DNA of 64,000 bases from Limnohabitans sp. Rim8 (lineage in GTDB: Bacteria; Pseudomonadota; Gammaproteobacteria; Burkholderiales; Burkholderiaceae_C): contig CAMDFK010000020.1 in NCBI GenBank assembly GCA_945897465.1, positions 1 through 64,000 of the forward strand, in the 5' to 3' direction. Under the pieces are notes generated by a model that worked only from the letters and a program-made list of their open reading frames with translations, did no database searches and was not told the origin of the DNA. Below, piece after piece: positions 1 through 5,633 of the stretch. Every line of letters starts with the position of its first letter. The stretch's first letter is position 1. The translations under genes and the position numbers were made by a program.

Positions 1-272
1 GCACCGTTGATTCGTTTCAGGGCCAAGAGCGCGACATCATTGCCATCACCTTGACGCGCAGCAACCCCCAAGGCGAGATCGGCTTCCTGTCTGACATCCG
101 CCGCATGAACGTGGGCATGACCCGCGCACGGCGCAAGTTGCTGCTGGTGTGCGACTCGTCCACGCTGTGCAGGCATCCGTTTTTTGGGGAGTTGTTGGCT
201 TACGTGAAGGGCGTGGGGGGGTACCGCACGGCGCGTGACGCGAAAATCAATCGGGGCACTACGCCGCTCTGA
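1..272 (+). CDS. SF1 helicase (Upf1/Smubp2-like), C-terminal end, partial
   Basis: The reading frame enters from the left edge of the window (frame starts at base 3) and ends at a TGA at 270-272. It carries the last two superfamily 1 helicase motifs: TVDSFQGQERDI (motif V type) and RRMNVGMTRARRKLLLV (motif VI, arginine finger), followed by the family-typical CRHPFFGELLAYVK tail. Such proteins are ATP-dependent DNA or RNA helicases. The last dozen residues (about DAKINRGTTPL) differ from the other tail copies, so the coding end probably runs past a junction near 235-240 into the DNA that brought mqsRA. It overlaps the mqsA stop by 14 bases. Whether an intact N-terminal part lies to the left cannot be seen. 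Confidence 0.75.
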   Translation, partial: TVDSFQGQERDIIAITLTRSNPQGEIGFLSDIRRMNVGMTRARRKLLLVCDSSTLCRHPFFGELLAYVKGVGGYRTARDAKINRGTTPL

Positions 273-660
273 CCTCGCCCAGCAACTCGGGGTGGCGATC
301 CAGCACCTTGAGCAACTTGACCAAGGCCAGAGGCGGTTTGGTCTTGCCATTCTCGTAACGAGAAAACGCATTCACGCCACCGCCAAAAATATCAGCAGCT
401 TCACGTTGGTCCAGGTCGAGCTTCTTGCGGACTTTGGCAATGTAGCTGGGGTCAACATAAGCAGCGTTCACTTGCCTTTGATGTACCCCAAGCAATTCGC
501 TGTATCGGTCACCGTGTTCGCGGCATAAGACGACTTCGCCGCAGGCAGGGCAAAAATCACCCGTCACGTCGGGAATGGTGGTGCTTTCGCCCTTGTAGAC
601 ATAGGGCATGTCGCGGGTATCGTGGATCAGTTCAGCCGCTCCACAGCATGGGCATTTCAT
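259..660 (-). CDS. mqsA: MqsA-family antitoxin (YgiT zinc finger plus HTH)
   Basis: A 133-residue protein starting at ATG 660. The N-terminal half has the zinc-binding pattern C3-x2-C6 and C37-x2-C40 (CPCC, CPAC). The C-terminal half is an XRE-type helix-turn-helix with the family signature DQREAADIFGGGVNAFSRYENGK. MqsA neutralises the MqsR ribonuclease through the zinc domain and represses the operon through the HTH. It lies 2 bases downstream of the mqsR stop, in the toxin-first order known for mqsRA. An upstream in-frame TTG at 666 exists, but ATG 660 fits the family start. Strong family match. Confidence 0.93.
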   Translation of the reverse strand: MKCPCCGAAELIHDTRDMPYVYKGESTTIPDVTGDFCPACGEVVLCREHGDRYSELLGVHQRQVNAAYVDPSYIAKVRKKLDLDQREAADIFGGGVNAFSRYENGKTKPPLALVKLLKVLDRHPELLGEVRAA

Positions 661-662
661 GG

Positions 663-965
663 TCAAAGCTCCTTGAATGAAACAATCAAAACGTCGTCGA
701 TGACAGTCAGCTTGTGATACACCTCAGCGCCGCTGGGCGTCTTGGCGTGGTACACGTCCTGCCAAATCCGGTGATCCGCATGGGTCGTCATGCTCTTGTA
801 GAAGTTGGCAGAGGTCAGAGACATGACGACGGCACACATTCCGGCCAAGTCGATGATGCCAAGCTCAAGAGCCCCGCTGAAAGCACTCGCTGTCGCCCTG
901 ACATGACCACCCTCGACCAAGGCCTGGACAACGGCCAGCTTGCAGTGAGGGGTACTTTTCTCTAT
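663..965 (-). CDS. mqsR: MqsR-family toxin (mRNA interferase), possible ATA start
   Basis: The family motif FYKSMTTHADHRIWQDVY and the ending VIDDVLIVSFKEL identify MqsR, a GCU-specific mRNA endonuclease of the RelE fold. The first ordinary start codon in frame is TTG 920, giving 85 residues. The frame is open further upstream to a stop at 974, and the translation EKSTPHCKLAVVQAL matches the usual MqsR N-terminus (EKRTPH...). That places the first codon at 963-965, where the sequence reads ATA, not ATG, and gives about 100 residues, the normal family length. Either ATA is used as a weak start, or the start codon has mutated and only a shortened protein or none is made. The toxin may therefore be attenuated. 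Confidence 0.85.
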   Translation of the reverse strand: MEKSTPHCKLAVVQALVEGGHVRATASAFSGALELGIIDLAGMCAVVMSLTSANFYKSMTTHADHRIWQDVYHAKTPSGAEVYHKLTVIDDVLIVSFKEL

Positions 966-971
966 GGCAAA

Positions 972-988
972 TTATAACCAAGTAGGTT
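972..988 (-). promoter_or_regulatory. mqsRA -10 box overlapping MqsA-type operator
   Basis: On the minus strand a perfect TATAAT lies at 977-972, only about 6 bases before the presumed first codon of mqsR. It overlaps AACC-AAGTA-GGTT (976-988), which fits the AACC-N5-GGTT palindrome described as the MqsA operator in Escherichia coli. Binding there would cover the -10 box and repress the operon. No good -35 box is visible. The spacing would put the transcript start at or next to the first codon, so the message may be nearly leaderless. Confidence 0.6.
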
Positions 989-1010
989 GATTTGGCAGGT
1001 AGGTTAACGT

Positions 1011-1418
1011 TCAAGCCATCCAGTCCTCAATTTTCAAACCCGGCACTCGCTTGAAGTGCCGTGTGTTGTGGGTCACCAAGGGCAGGCCCAGCGCCAATGC
1101 ATGCGCGGCGATTTGGGTGTCCATGTCGCCAATGGGCTGCCCGGTTTGTTGCAGGTGGGCAGCAATTTCTCCATAACGGTCTGCGGCCTCCAAGGTCCAT
1201 GGCAAAACGGGCAACTCATTGAGCAGCAAATCAATGGTTCGGCGGCGTTTGTCTTCAGCTTGCAGCAGCGCCTGCCCAAACCGTGTTTCGGCCCGGGTGA
1301 TGGCAGAGATGGCGATTTCCTGCTTTTGGAGCGCCGCCAACATGCGCGTTTGCAGCGCGGCAGAGCTGTTGCGTGCAAAGTAGCCCAAGATGTTGGTGTC
1401 GACCAAGTACTTGATCAT
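1011..1418 (-). CDS. vapC: VapC-family PIN-domain toxin
   Basis: A 135-residue PIN-domain ribonuclease. The acidic metal-binding residues are visible: D7 in LVDTN, E44 in TRAETRFG, and D98/D100 in IGDMDTQIAAHAL, followed by THNTRHF. VapC toxins usually cleave initiator tRNA or the 23S rRNA sarcin-ricin loop; the target here cannot be told. The start ATG (1418) overlaps the TGA of the upstream vapB (ATGA), showing translational coupling in the standard antitoxin-first order. It is full length with all catalytic residues present. Confidence 0.93.
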   Translation of the reverse strand: MIKYLVDTNILGYFARNSSAALQTRMLAALQKQEIAISAITRAETRFGQALLQAEDKRRRTIDLLLNELPVLPWTLEAADRYGEIAAHLQQTGQPIGDMDTQIAAHALALGLPLVTHNTRHFKRVPGLKIEDWMA

Positions 1419-1768
1419 TTGCGGGCCTTGGTTTTGGCGGTGCGTTTAACGGAGGCTTTGGTCGTTGCTTTATCGGAGGCTTTTGGGGCTGTAATCGCTT
1501 CCCAATCCGCAAACGGATTTTTGGGTGGCTTGTTTTGCCGACTGGCATCCGACAAAAAGTCGTCTGATAATGGCTTGTCCGCAATGGCAGCCATCAACGC
1601 ATCCAGCCGACGCTTGCGCAATGTTTCCGTGTCCTTGGGCTTGAGCGTGATCTCTCCCGTCACCTCGTTGCGGGCAATCCACATTTCATCGACATCCACG
1701 CGAAACGCCTTGGGCAAGCGAATCGCTTGGCTGTGGCCGTTGGTAAAAACTTTGGCGGTAGCGAGCAT
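1415..1768 (-). CDS. vapB: VapB-family antitoxin (AbrB/MazE-like)
   Basis: A 117-residue protein whose N-terminus (AKVFTNGHSQAIRLPKAFR) is the swapped-hairpin AbrB/SpoVT DNA-binding fold typical of VapB. It binds and blocks the downstream VapC and represses its own promoter. A strong ribosome binding site (AAGGAGG, about 1775-1781 on the minus strand) precedes the ATG by about 6 bases. It is longer than the usual 75-90 residues: the C-terminus carries a Lys/Ala/Thr-rich tail (about residues 93-117) that may be disordered. It is coupled to vapC by a 4-base overlap. Confidence 0.9.
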   Translation of the reverse strand: MLATAKVFTNGHSQAIRLPKAFRVDVDEMWIARNEVTGEITLKPKDTETLRKRRLDALMAAIADKPLSDDFLSDASRQNKPPKNPFADWEAITAPKASDKATTKASVKRTAKTKARK

Positions 1769-1841
1769 GGCACCCTCCTTGGAATGTATCTATGAAAACG
1801 TACCTACTTTATCACCAGCCGAGTCATTCAGTCAAAGTCAG

Positions 1842-2026
1842 CCGAGGTCGGCTTCTTGCCTGACAACCGCCGCATGAACGTGGGCATGACCCGCTCACGG
1901 CGCAAGCTGCTGCTGGGGGGAGATTCGTCCACGCTTTGCAGGCATCCGTTTTTTGGGGAATTGTTGTCGCATGTGAAGGGGGTGGGGGGCTACCGGACGG
2001 CGCATGAGGTGCACAAACAGGGCTGA
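1842..2026 (+). pseudogene. helicase 3'-end fragment, copy B
   Basis: Second copy of the SF1 helicase C-terminus. In one frame it reads EVGFLPDNRRMNVGMTRSRR, then KLLLGGDSSTLCRHPFFGEL and on to GYRTAHEVHKQG and a TGA at 2024-2026. It lacks the upstream motif V part, beginning near GEIGFLSDIRR of copy 1-272. Several substitutions (SD to PD, I to N, V to G) suggest decay without selection. No start codon or upstream gene is attached, so it is a remnant. It sits between the vapBC promoter and the brnTA end. Confidence 0.85.
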
Positions 2027-2051
2027 CACAGCCGTGCTGCGATGCCTTGAC

Positions 2052-2330
2052 CTAAATCGCTGCGCGCTTGCGCACGGTGGGTTTCGCCTTGGTGTTAACG
2101 GTGCTTTGAGCTTCAACGTATGAATCCAGCAGGCGGCGGATCATGCGCTGGTACTGGGTGTGGTGCTTGGACGCCTCAGACTTGAAAAACTCCACGCTGC
2201 TTTTGCTCAGTGCCAGCGTGACTTTCACGCCATCTTCCTTGAATGCCAACTCGGCAGGTGACGGCAGAAAATCCGCGACCACCTCAACATCGCCCATGGG
2301 CTCATCCGTGTAAACGATCTTCTTTTTCAT
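2052..2330 (-). CDS. brnA: BrnA-family antitoxin
   Basis: A 92-residue protein with a ribbon-helix-helix-like C-terminal half (VTLALSKSSVEFFKSEASKHHTQYQRMIRRLLDSYV) and an acidic N-terminal segment, as in BrnA (CopG superfamily). BrnA neutralises BrnT and autoregulates the operon. It follows brnT in toxin-first order and overlaps its 3' end by 29 bases. The C-terminus is basic (KAKPTVRKRAAI). The family is recognised from the RHH core and the BrnT partner. Confidence 0.88.
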   Translation of the reverse strand: MKKKIVYTDEPMGDVEVVADFLPSPAELAFKEDGVKVTLALSKSSVEFFKSEASKHHTQYQRMIRRLLDSYVEAQSTVNTKAKPTVRKRAAI

Positions 2331-2592
2331 AAATTACCTTTCCTTTTCGCCAATAGCCTGCCCCAATGATTCGAATGACTTTGCGCCTGTAGGTGAAGCG
2401 CACCGTCAAGATGCCGCCACCTGCTTTGCCGATACAGTAAAAACGCTCTTCGGATTCACTGTGCGCCAAGTCTTTGGCGATCACACGGTGCGGATCAGTG
2501 AATGCGGCTTGTGCGTCCCGGAATGACACCTGATGCTTGGCCTGGTTTTCAGCATCCTTGTTGTCATCCCATTCGAATTGAGATGCGGTCAT
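2302..2592 (-). CDS. brnT: BrnT-family toxin (DUF497)
   Basis: A 96-residue protein with the DUF497 hallmarks: N-terminal FEWDDNKDAENQAKHQVSF, central ERFYCIGKAGGGILTVRFTYR and C-terminal VIRIIGAGYWRKGKVIYE. BrnT is a RelE-fold ribonuclease that arrests translation and is neutralised by BrnA, encoded next and overlapping. The ATG at 2592 has no convincing Shine-Dalgarno sequence. A perfect inverted repeat at 2624-2639 sits just upstream and is the likely BrnA operator. Confidence 0.92.
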   Translation of the reverse strand: MTASQFEWDDNKDAENQAKHQVSFRDAQAAFTDPHRVIAKDLAHSESEERFYCIGKAGGGILTVRFTYRRKVIRIIGAGYWRKGKVIYEKEDRLHG

Positions 2593-2623
2593 GGTTCATC
2601 GTAGCACTAAGCCATAAAAATAT

Positions 2624-2639
2624 CCATACGTTTGTATGG
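2624..2639. promoter_or_regulatory. brnTA operator candidate (inverted repeat)
   Basis: CCATAC-GTTT-GTATGG is a perfect 6-base inverted repeat with a 4-base spacer, 32 bases upstream of the brnT start. BrnA-type antitoxins bind palindromes in their own promoter, so this is the likely operator. The repeat ends just before the recognisable start of helicase-tail copy C, so the promoter lies at the module edge. Confidence 0.55.
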
Positions 2640-2654
2640 CCAATATTCGACTGC

Positions 2655-2829
2655 TGCTGAGTTTGCCCCTGCAACGCCGACTCAGCGTGGGCACGGTCGA
2701 TTCGTTTCAGGGCCAAGAGCGCGACATCATGGCCATCACCTTGACACGCAGCAACCCACAAGGCGAGATCGGTTTCCTGTCTGACATCCGCCGCATGAAC
2801 GGGGGCATGACCCGCGCACGGCGTAAACA
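2655..2829 (+). pseudogene. helicase 3'-end fragment, copy C
   Basis: Third helicase tail copy. It begins around CTGCAACGC..CTCAGCGTGGGC (LSVGTVDSFQGQERDIMAIT), runs through motif VI (RRMNGGMTRARRK) and breaks off at the codon after K, where the sequence changes to QQLGRLNGS and a stop at 2855-2857. The CRHPFFGEL ending is missing. The motif VI residue after N is G (NGGM), as in copy D, versus V (NVGM) in copies A and B. It has no start context and cannot be a functional helicase. Confidence 0.85.
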
Positions 2830-2890
2830 GCAGTTAGGTAGACTGAATGGATCTTGACGCCGCGCACGATACGATTTTCATTCCATTCAA

Positions 2891-2908
2891 ATCATATATT
2901 GATATGAT
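2891..2908. promoter_or_regulatory. palindromic operator candidate upstream of fic
   Basis: ATCATAT-ATTG-ATATGAT is a perfect 7-base inverted repeat with a 4-base spacer, ending 6 bases before the Fic start codon at 2915. It overlaps where a ribosome binding site would sit, and no Shine-Dalgarno sequence is visible. It may bind the Fic protein's own C-terminal DNA-binding region or another regulator. Confidence 0.5.
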
Positions 2909-2914
2909 TAAGCC

Positions 2915-4102
2915 ATGAAACCCTATCAACGCTGGATTTGGCAGTTGCCTGAGTGGCCAGCATTGGCGTTCGACGCGCAGCGAATACAAGCGTCATTGGC
3001 GGCCGCAAGAACATCCCAAGGATTTCTTATTGGCAAAGCGGAGGCGATTGGCCTGGAAGGGCTGCAACCCCACATCCGCGACTCGCTGACGCAAGAGGCA
3101 TTGACCACCTCTGCGATTGAAGGCGAAAAGCTGGACCCTGAAAGTGTGCGCTCCTCCGTGGCCCGGCGCTTGGGCCTCGACACCTCTGGGGTCCCCGTGC
3201 GCGAAGGCAGGCGCAACATTGAGGGACTGATCGATGTGTTGCAAGACGCCACCCTCAACACTGACGCGCCCTTGACGCTGGAGCGGCTGTGCAGTTGGCA
3301 TGGTGCGCTTTTCCCCACGGGTTTTTCGGGCATGCAGCGCATCGATGTGGGCGCTCTGCGTTCTGTGCCCATGGAGATCGTCAGTGGGGCCGTGGGCCAC
3401 AGCACGGTGCATTACGCCGCGCCACCCGCTGAAGGTCTGGCCGAGCAGATAGACTCTTTTTTGAATTGGTTCAACCAAACCCAGCCCAAAGTCGGGGCGC
3501 AGCCCATGGAAGGCTTGGTGCGTGCCGCAGTCTCGCATCTGTGGTTCGAGACGCTGCACCCGTTTGACGATGGCAACGGTCGTCTAGGCCGGGCCATCTT
3601 GCAACTGGCATTGGGTCAAGACATGGGTCAGCCTGGGCGAATCGTGACACTGTCGCGGCAAATCGAGTCGTGCAAAGACCAGTACTACCTCGAGCTAGAG
3701 CGGGCACAACGCTCCAAAACCATGGACGTGACGGCATGGGTCGAATGGATGCTGGCGCAAATTGATCTGGCCAACAAATTCGCCAATAGCACCATCGATT
3801 CCGCCATTCAACGCATTCGGTTTCAGGCCCAAATGTCATCGGTCTCTCTCAATGAGCGACAGCAAAAAACAATGAAGAAGCTTCTGGATGCTGGCCCCAA
3901 AGGTTACGAAGGCGGCATGACCACGCGCAAGCACGAGCGGATTGCGCAAACCTCCACACCCACCGCAGCCCGAGACCTCATCGATCTGGAAAGGCTTGGG
4001 CTGCTCACCCGATACGGTGATGGCCGTTCGACACGGTATTACCCCGCGATAGAAGGCTGGGCCGAGGACGATGCCAAATTGGGAAAATCCAGTGGAACTT
4101 GA
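2915..4102 (+). CDS. Fic-family protein with built-in inhibitory helix (class II)
   Basis: A 395-residue protein. Residues about 5-80 resemble the N-terminal domain common in this Fic subgroup (YQRWIWQLPEWPALAFD). The inhibitory motif T-x3-E-G is at 65-70 (TSAIEG) and the full catalytic motif HPFDDGNGRLGR at 215-226. A winged-helix-like C-terminus follows (TTRKHERIAQTSTPTAARDLIDLERLGLLTRYGDGRSTRYYP). Fic enzymes transfer AMP to target proteins; an N-terminal inhibitory helix makes this type self-regulated, so no separate antitoxin is needed, and none is seen. It starts 9 bases after a perfect palindrome at 2891-2908 and may autoregulate through the C-terminal domain (inference). All key residues are present. 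It lies between two helicase-tail copies like the toxin modules around it. Confidence 0.93.
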   Translation: MKPYQRWIWQLPEWPALAFDAQRIQASLAAARTSQGFLIGKAEAIGLEGLQPHIRDSLTQEALTTSAIEGEKLDPESVRSSVARRLGLDTSGVPVREGRRNIEGLIDVLQDATLNTDAPLTLERLCSWHGALFPTGFSGMQRIDVGALRSVPMEIVSGAVGHSTVHYAAPPAEGLAEQIDSFLNWFNQTQPKVGAQPMEGLVRAAVSHLWFETLHPFDDGNGRLGRAILQLALGQDMGQPGRIVTLSRQIESCKDQYYLELERAQRSKTMDVTAWVEWMLAQIDLANKFANSTIDSAIQRIRFQAQMSSVSLNERQQKTMKKLLDAGPKGYEGGMTTRKHERIAQTSTPTAARDLIDLERLGLLTRYGDGRSTRYYPAIEGWAEDDAKLGKSSGT

Positions 4103-4157
4103 GATGCAAGACACAAGGCGCGGTGTATGCCACATTGAAACACCTGGAGGAGTCGAC

Positions 4158-4444
4158 GTGAAAAACCTGAAAGACGTGAAAGCCCAACTGCTGGCCAAGC
4201 CCGCCGTTCGCCAAGCCTATGACGCACAAGCGCCCGAGTTGGAGCTGGCCCGTGAACTGATTGCAGCACGCACGAAAGCGGGCCTGACGTAAGGCGATGT
4301 GGCCGCACGGATGGGCACGACCCAAAGCGTGGTGGCACGCATCGAAAGTGGCAGGGGTAAGCCATCCATGCGGACAGTCCAACGCTTTGCCAGTGCCGTT
4401 GGGCGCGTGCCGTGGTGCGCATGGAGCCTTTGGCGGCTGCATAA
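4158..4444 (+). pseudogene. XRE-family antitoxin gene, disrupted twice
   Basis: A GTG start at 4158 after a good Shine-Dalgarno (GGAGG) gives KNLKDVKAQLLAKPAVRQAY, then ELARELIAARTKAGLT, then TAA at 4290-4292. In the same frame it continues GDVAARMGTTQSVVARIESG and KPSMRTVQRFASAVG, a complete XRE helix-turn-helix of HigA type. A Gln codon (CAA) in AGLTQGDVA appears to have become TAA. A further one-base shift near 4400 restores a natural ending ARAVVRMEPLAAA with TAA at 4442-4444. Both lesions indicate a pseudogene. No partner toxin is recognisable upstream. Confidence 0.8.
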
Positions 4445-4736
4445 CCAGCTGCTGCAACGCAGGCTCAGCGTGGGCACCGTCGATTCGTTTCAGGGCCAAG
4501 AGCGCGACATCATGGCCATCACCTTGACACGCAGCAACCCCCAAGGTGAGATCGGCTTCCTGTCTGACATCCGCCGCATGAACGGGGGCATGACCCGCGC
4601 ACGGCGCAAGCTGCTGCTGGTGGGTGATTCGTCCACGCTGTGCCGCCATCCGTTTTTTGGGGAGTTGTTGGCTTATGTGAAGGAGGTGGGGGGCTACCGG
4701 ACGGCGCATGAGGTGGCCAAAATAAGCTCCCTGTGA
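4445..4736 (+). pseudogene. helicase 3'-end fragment, copy D (most complete)
   Basis: Fourth helicase tail copy, starting right after the XRE pseudogene. It reads LLQRRLSVGTVDSFQGQERD, then IMAITLTRSNPQGEIGFLSD, then RRMNGGMTRARRKLLLVGDS, CRHPFFGELLAYVKEVGG and YRTAHEVAKISSL before a TGA at 4734-4736. It keeps motifs V and VI and the whole tail but no N-terminal helicase domain. The frame is continuous with the upstream XRE frame after its stop, so an antitoxin-helicase fusion ORF is open from 4299; this looks accidental. Confidence 0.88.
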
Positions 4737-4741
4737 TACAT

Positions 4742-4757
4742 TGAATACATGTATTCA
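4742..4757. promoter_or_regulatory. relBE operator candidate (16-base palindrome)
   Basis: TGAATACATGTATTCA is a perfect 16-base palindrome, 14 bases before the antitoxin start at 4772. Ribbon-helix-helix antitoxins such as RelB bind palindromes like this in their own promoter. It begins 6 bases after the stop codon of helicase copy D. Confidence 0.6.
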
Positions 4758-4771
4758 GTGGAGCATTTGAT

Positions 4772-4999
4772 ATGGCAACTTCAATCCGTCTTGCCCCGGA
4801 GACCGAGCAAAGGCTTGACTACCTCGCATCCCAAACTGGTCGTACCAAGGCCTTTTACCTGCGCGAAATCATCGAAAACGGTATTCAAGAAATGGAAGAC
4901 TATTACCTCGCTGCCGATGTGCTTGCGCGTGTCCGTCAAGGGAAAGAACAGGTCCATTCCGCTGCCGATGTGAGACGAGACCTTGGCCTGGACAATTGA
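4772..4999 (+). CDS. relB: RelB/CopG-type antitoxin
   Basis: A 75-residue ribbon-helix-helix protein: MATSIRLAPETEQRLDYLAS, then GRTKAFYLREIIENGIQEME, matching the RelB-like antitoxins paired with RelE. It binds DNA as a dimer, represses the operon and neutralises the following toxin. The C-terminal part (VLARVRQGKEQVHSAADVRRDLGLDN) is the usual toxin-wrapping tail. It overlaps relE by 17 bases, and a palindromic operator lies upstream. The symbol is given for the family; the exact RelB subgroup is not certain. Confidence 0.88.
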   Translation: MATSIRLAPETEQRLDYLASQTGRTKAFYLREIIENGIQEMEDYYLAADVLARVRQGKEQVHSAADVRRDLGLDN

Positions 5000-5249
5000 A
5001 TACGCCGACACGGCCAAAGGTCAGCTGCGCAAGCTCGACAAACAGATGGCGCGGCGCATTGTTGACTTCATGGACGAGGGCATTGCCGTAATGGAAAATC
5101 CACGCAACACGGGCAAGGCATTGGTCGGGCCGCACGGAAGATTCTGGCGCTACCGGGTGGGCGATTGCCGGGTGATTTGCGACATTCAGGACGGCGCTTT
5201 GCGCGTCCTTGTGGTGCAGGTTGGCAATCGGCGCGAGATTTACCGGTAG
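4983..5249 (+). CDS. relE: RelE/ParE-superfamily toxin
   Basis: An 88-residue protein starting at TTG 4983: AWTIEYADTAKGQLRKLDKQ, then GPHGRFWRYRVGDCRVICDI and VLVVQVGNRREIYR. The order K/R-rich helix, then YRVGDxRVI, then GxRxxIY is classical RelE, a ribosome-dependent mRNA endonuclease. It overlaps relB by 17 bases. The gene ends exactly where it abuts an inverted remnant of an unrelated restriction-modification gene (5247-5524). Intact by length and motifs. Confidence 0.92.
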   Translation: MAWTIEYADTAKGQLRKLDKQMARRIVDFMDEGIAVMENPRNTGKALVGPHGRFWRYRVGDCRVICDIQDGALRVLVVQVGNRREIYR

Positions 5250-5524
5250 GCAATGGCTTGGTCCACCGCGTCGTCCAAGCATTTGCCGCGCGACTTGTGC
5301 TCCACCAACAGCACGCCGGGCCAAAACAGGTCCACAAAGCCTTGTGCGCCGCCCAGTTTTTTGTCGTTCAGCTCGAAGGTGGCGACGCGTTTGTTGGTGA
5401 TGCCAAAGATTTCAAAGAAATCGATCTAAAAGGGCTTGGCCTGGCTGTCTTCGTTGCAGGCGTCGGCCCAGGTTTTGCTGAAAAGCAATGCCCTGGATTT
5501 GATTTCGTTCCAATTAAGACCCAT
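5247..5524 (-). pseudogene. 5' fragment of an MmeI-like (type IIL) restriction-methyltransferase gene
   Basis: On the minus strand, ATG 5524 opens MGLNWNEIKSRALLFSKTWA and DACNEDSQAKPF, then an in-frame TAG (5428-5426), then IDFFEIFGITNKRVATFEL, GGAQGFVDLFWPGVLLVEHK and SRGKCLDDAVDQAIAYR. The frame then ends at TAA inside the end of relE. The FFEIFGI...FVDLFWPGVLLVEHKSRGK block is the N-terminal nuclease-side region of the large MmeI-like single-chain restriction and DNA-methylation proteins. The TAG replaces what is normally a Trp or similar codon, and nearly the whole gene (normally about 900 codons or more) is missing. It is a dead fragment cut off at the relE junction. Confidence 0.75.
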
Positions 5525-5633
5525 TTGGTGCTCACAAAGTGAGCTTGGATGCTGATGAAAAGTTCGCTTTTTTTAATGGAGTTGTTTCTGAAGATGTAAA
5601 AAATGGTGTGTGTTGTGGGCGGCTGAGTCGGGC

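Noticed and set aside
4104-4161. Tail of a toxin gene ahead of the XRE pseudogene (ending GAVYATLKHLEEST)
   Set aside because: The frame ends in a TGA that overlaps the GTG start, as in a coupled pair, but the 20-odd residues match no toxin family I can name.
4299-4736. A functional XRE-helicase fusion protein
   Set aside because: The XRE part is interrupted by a stop and a shift, the helicase part lacks all N-terminal motifs, and no ribosome binding site precedes 4299.
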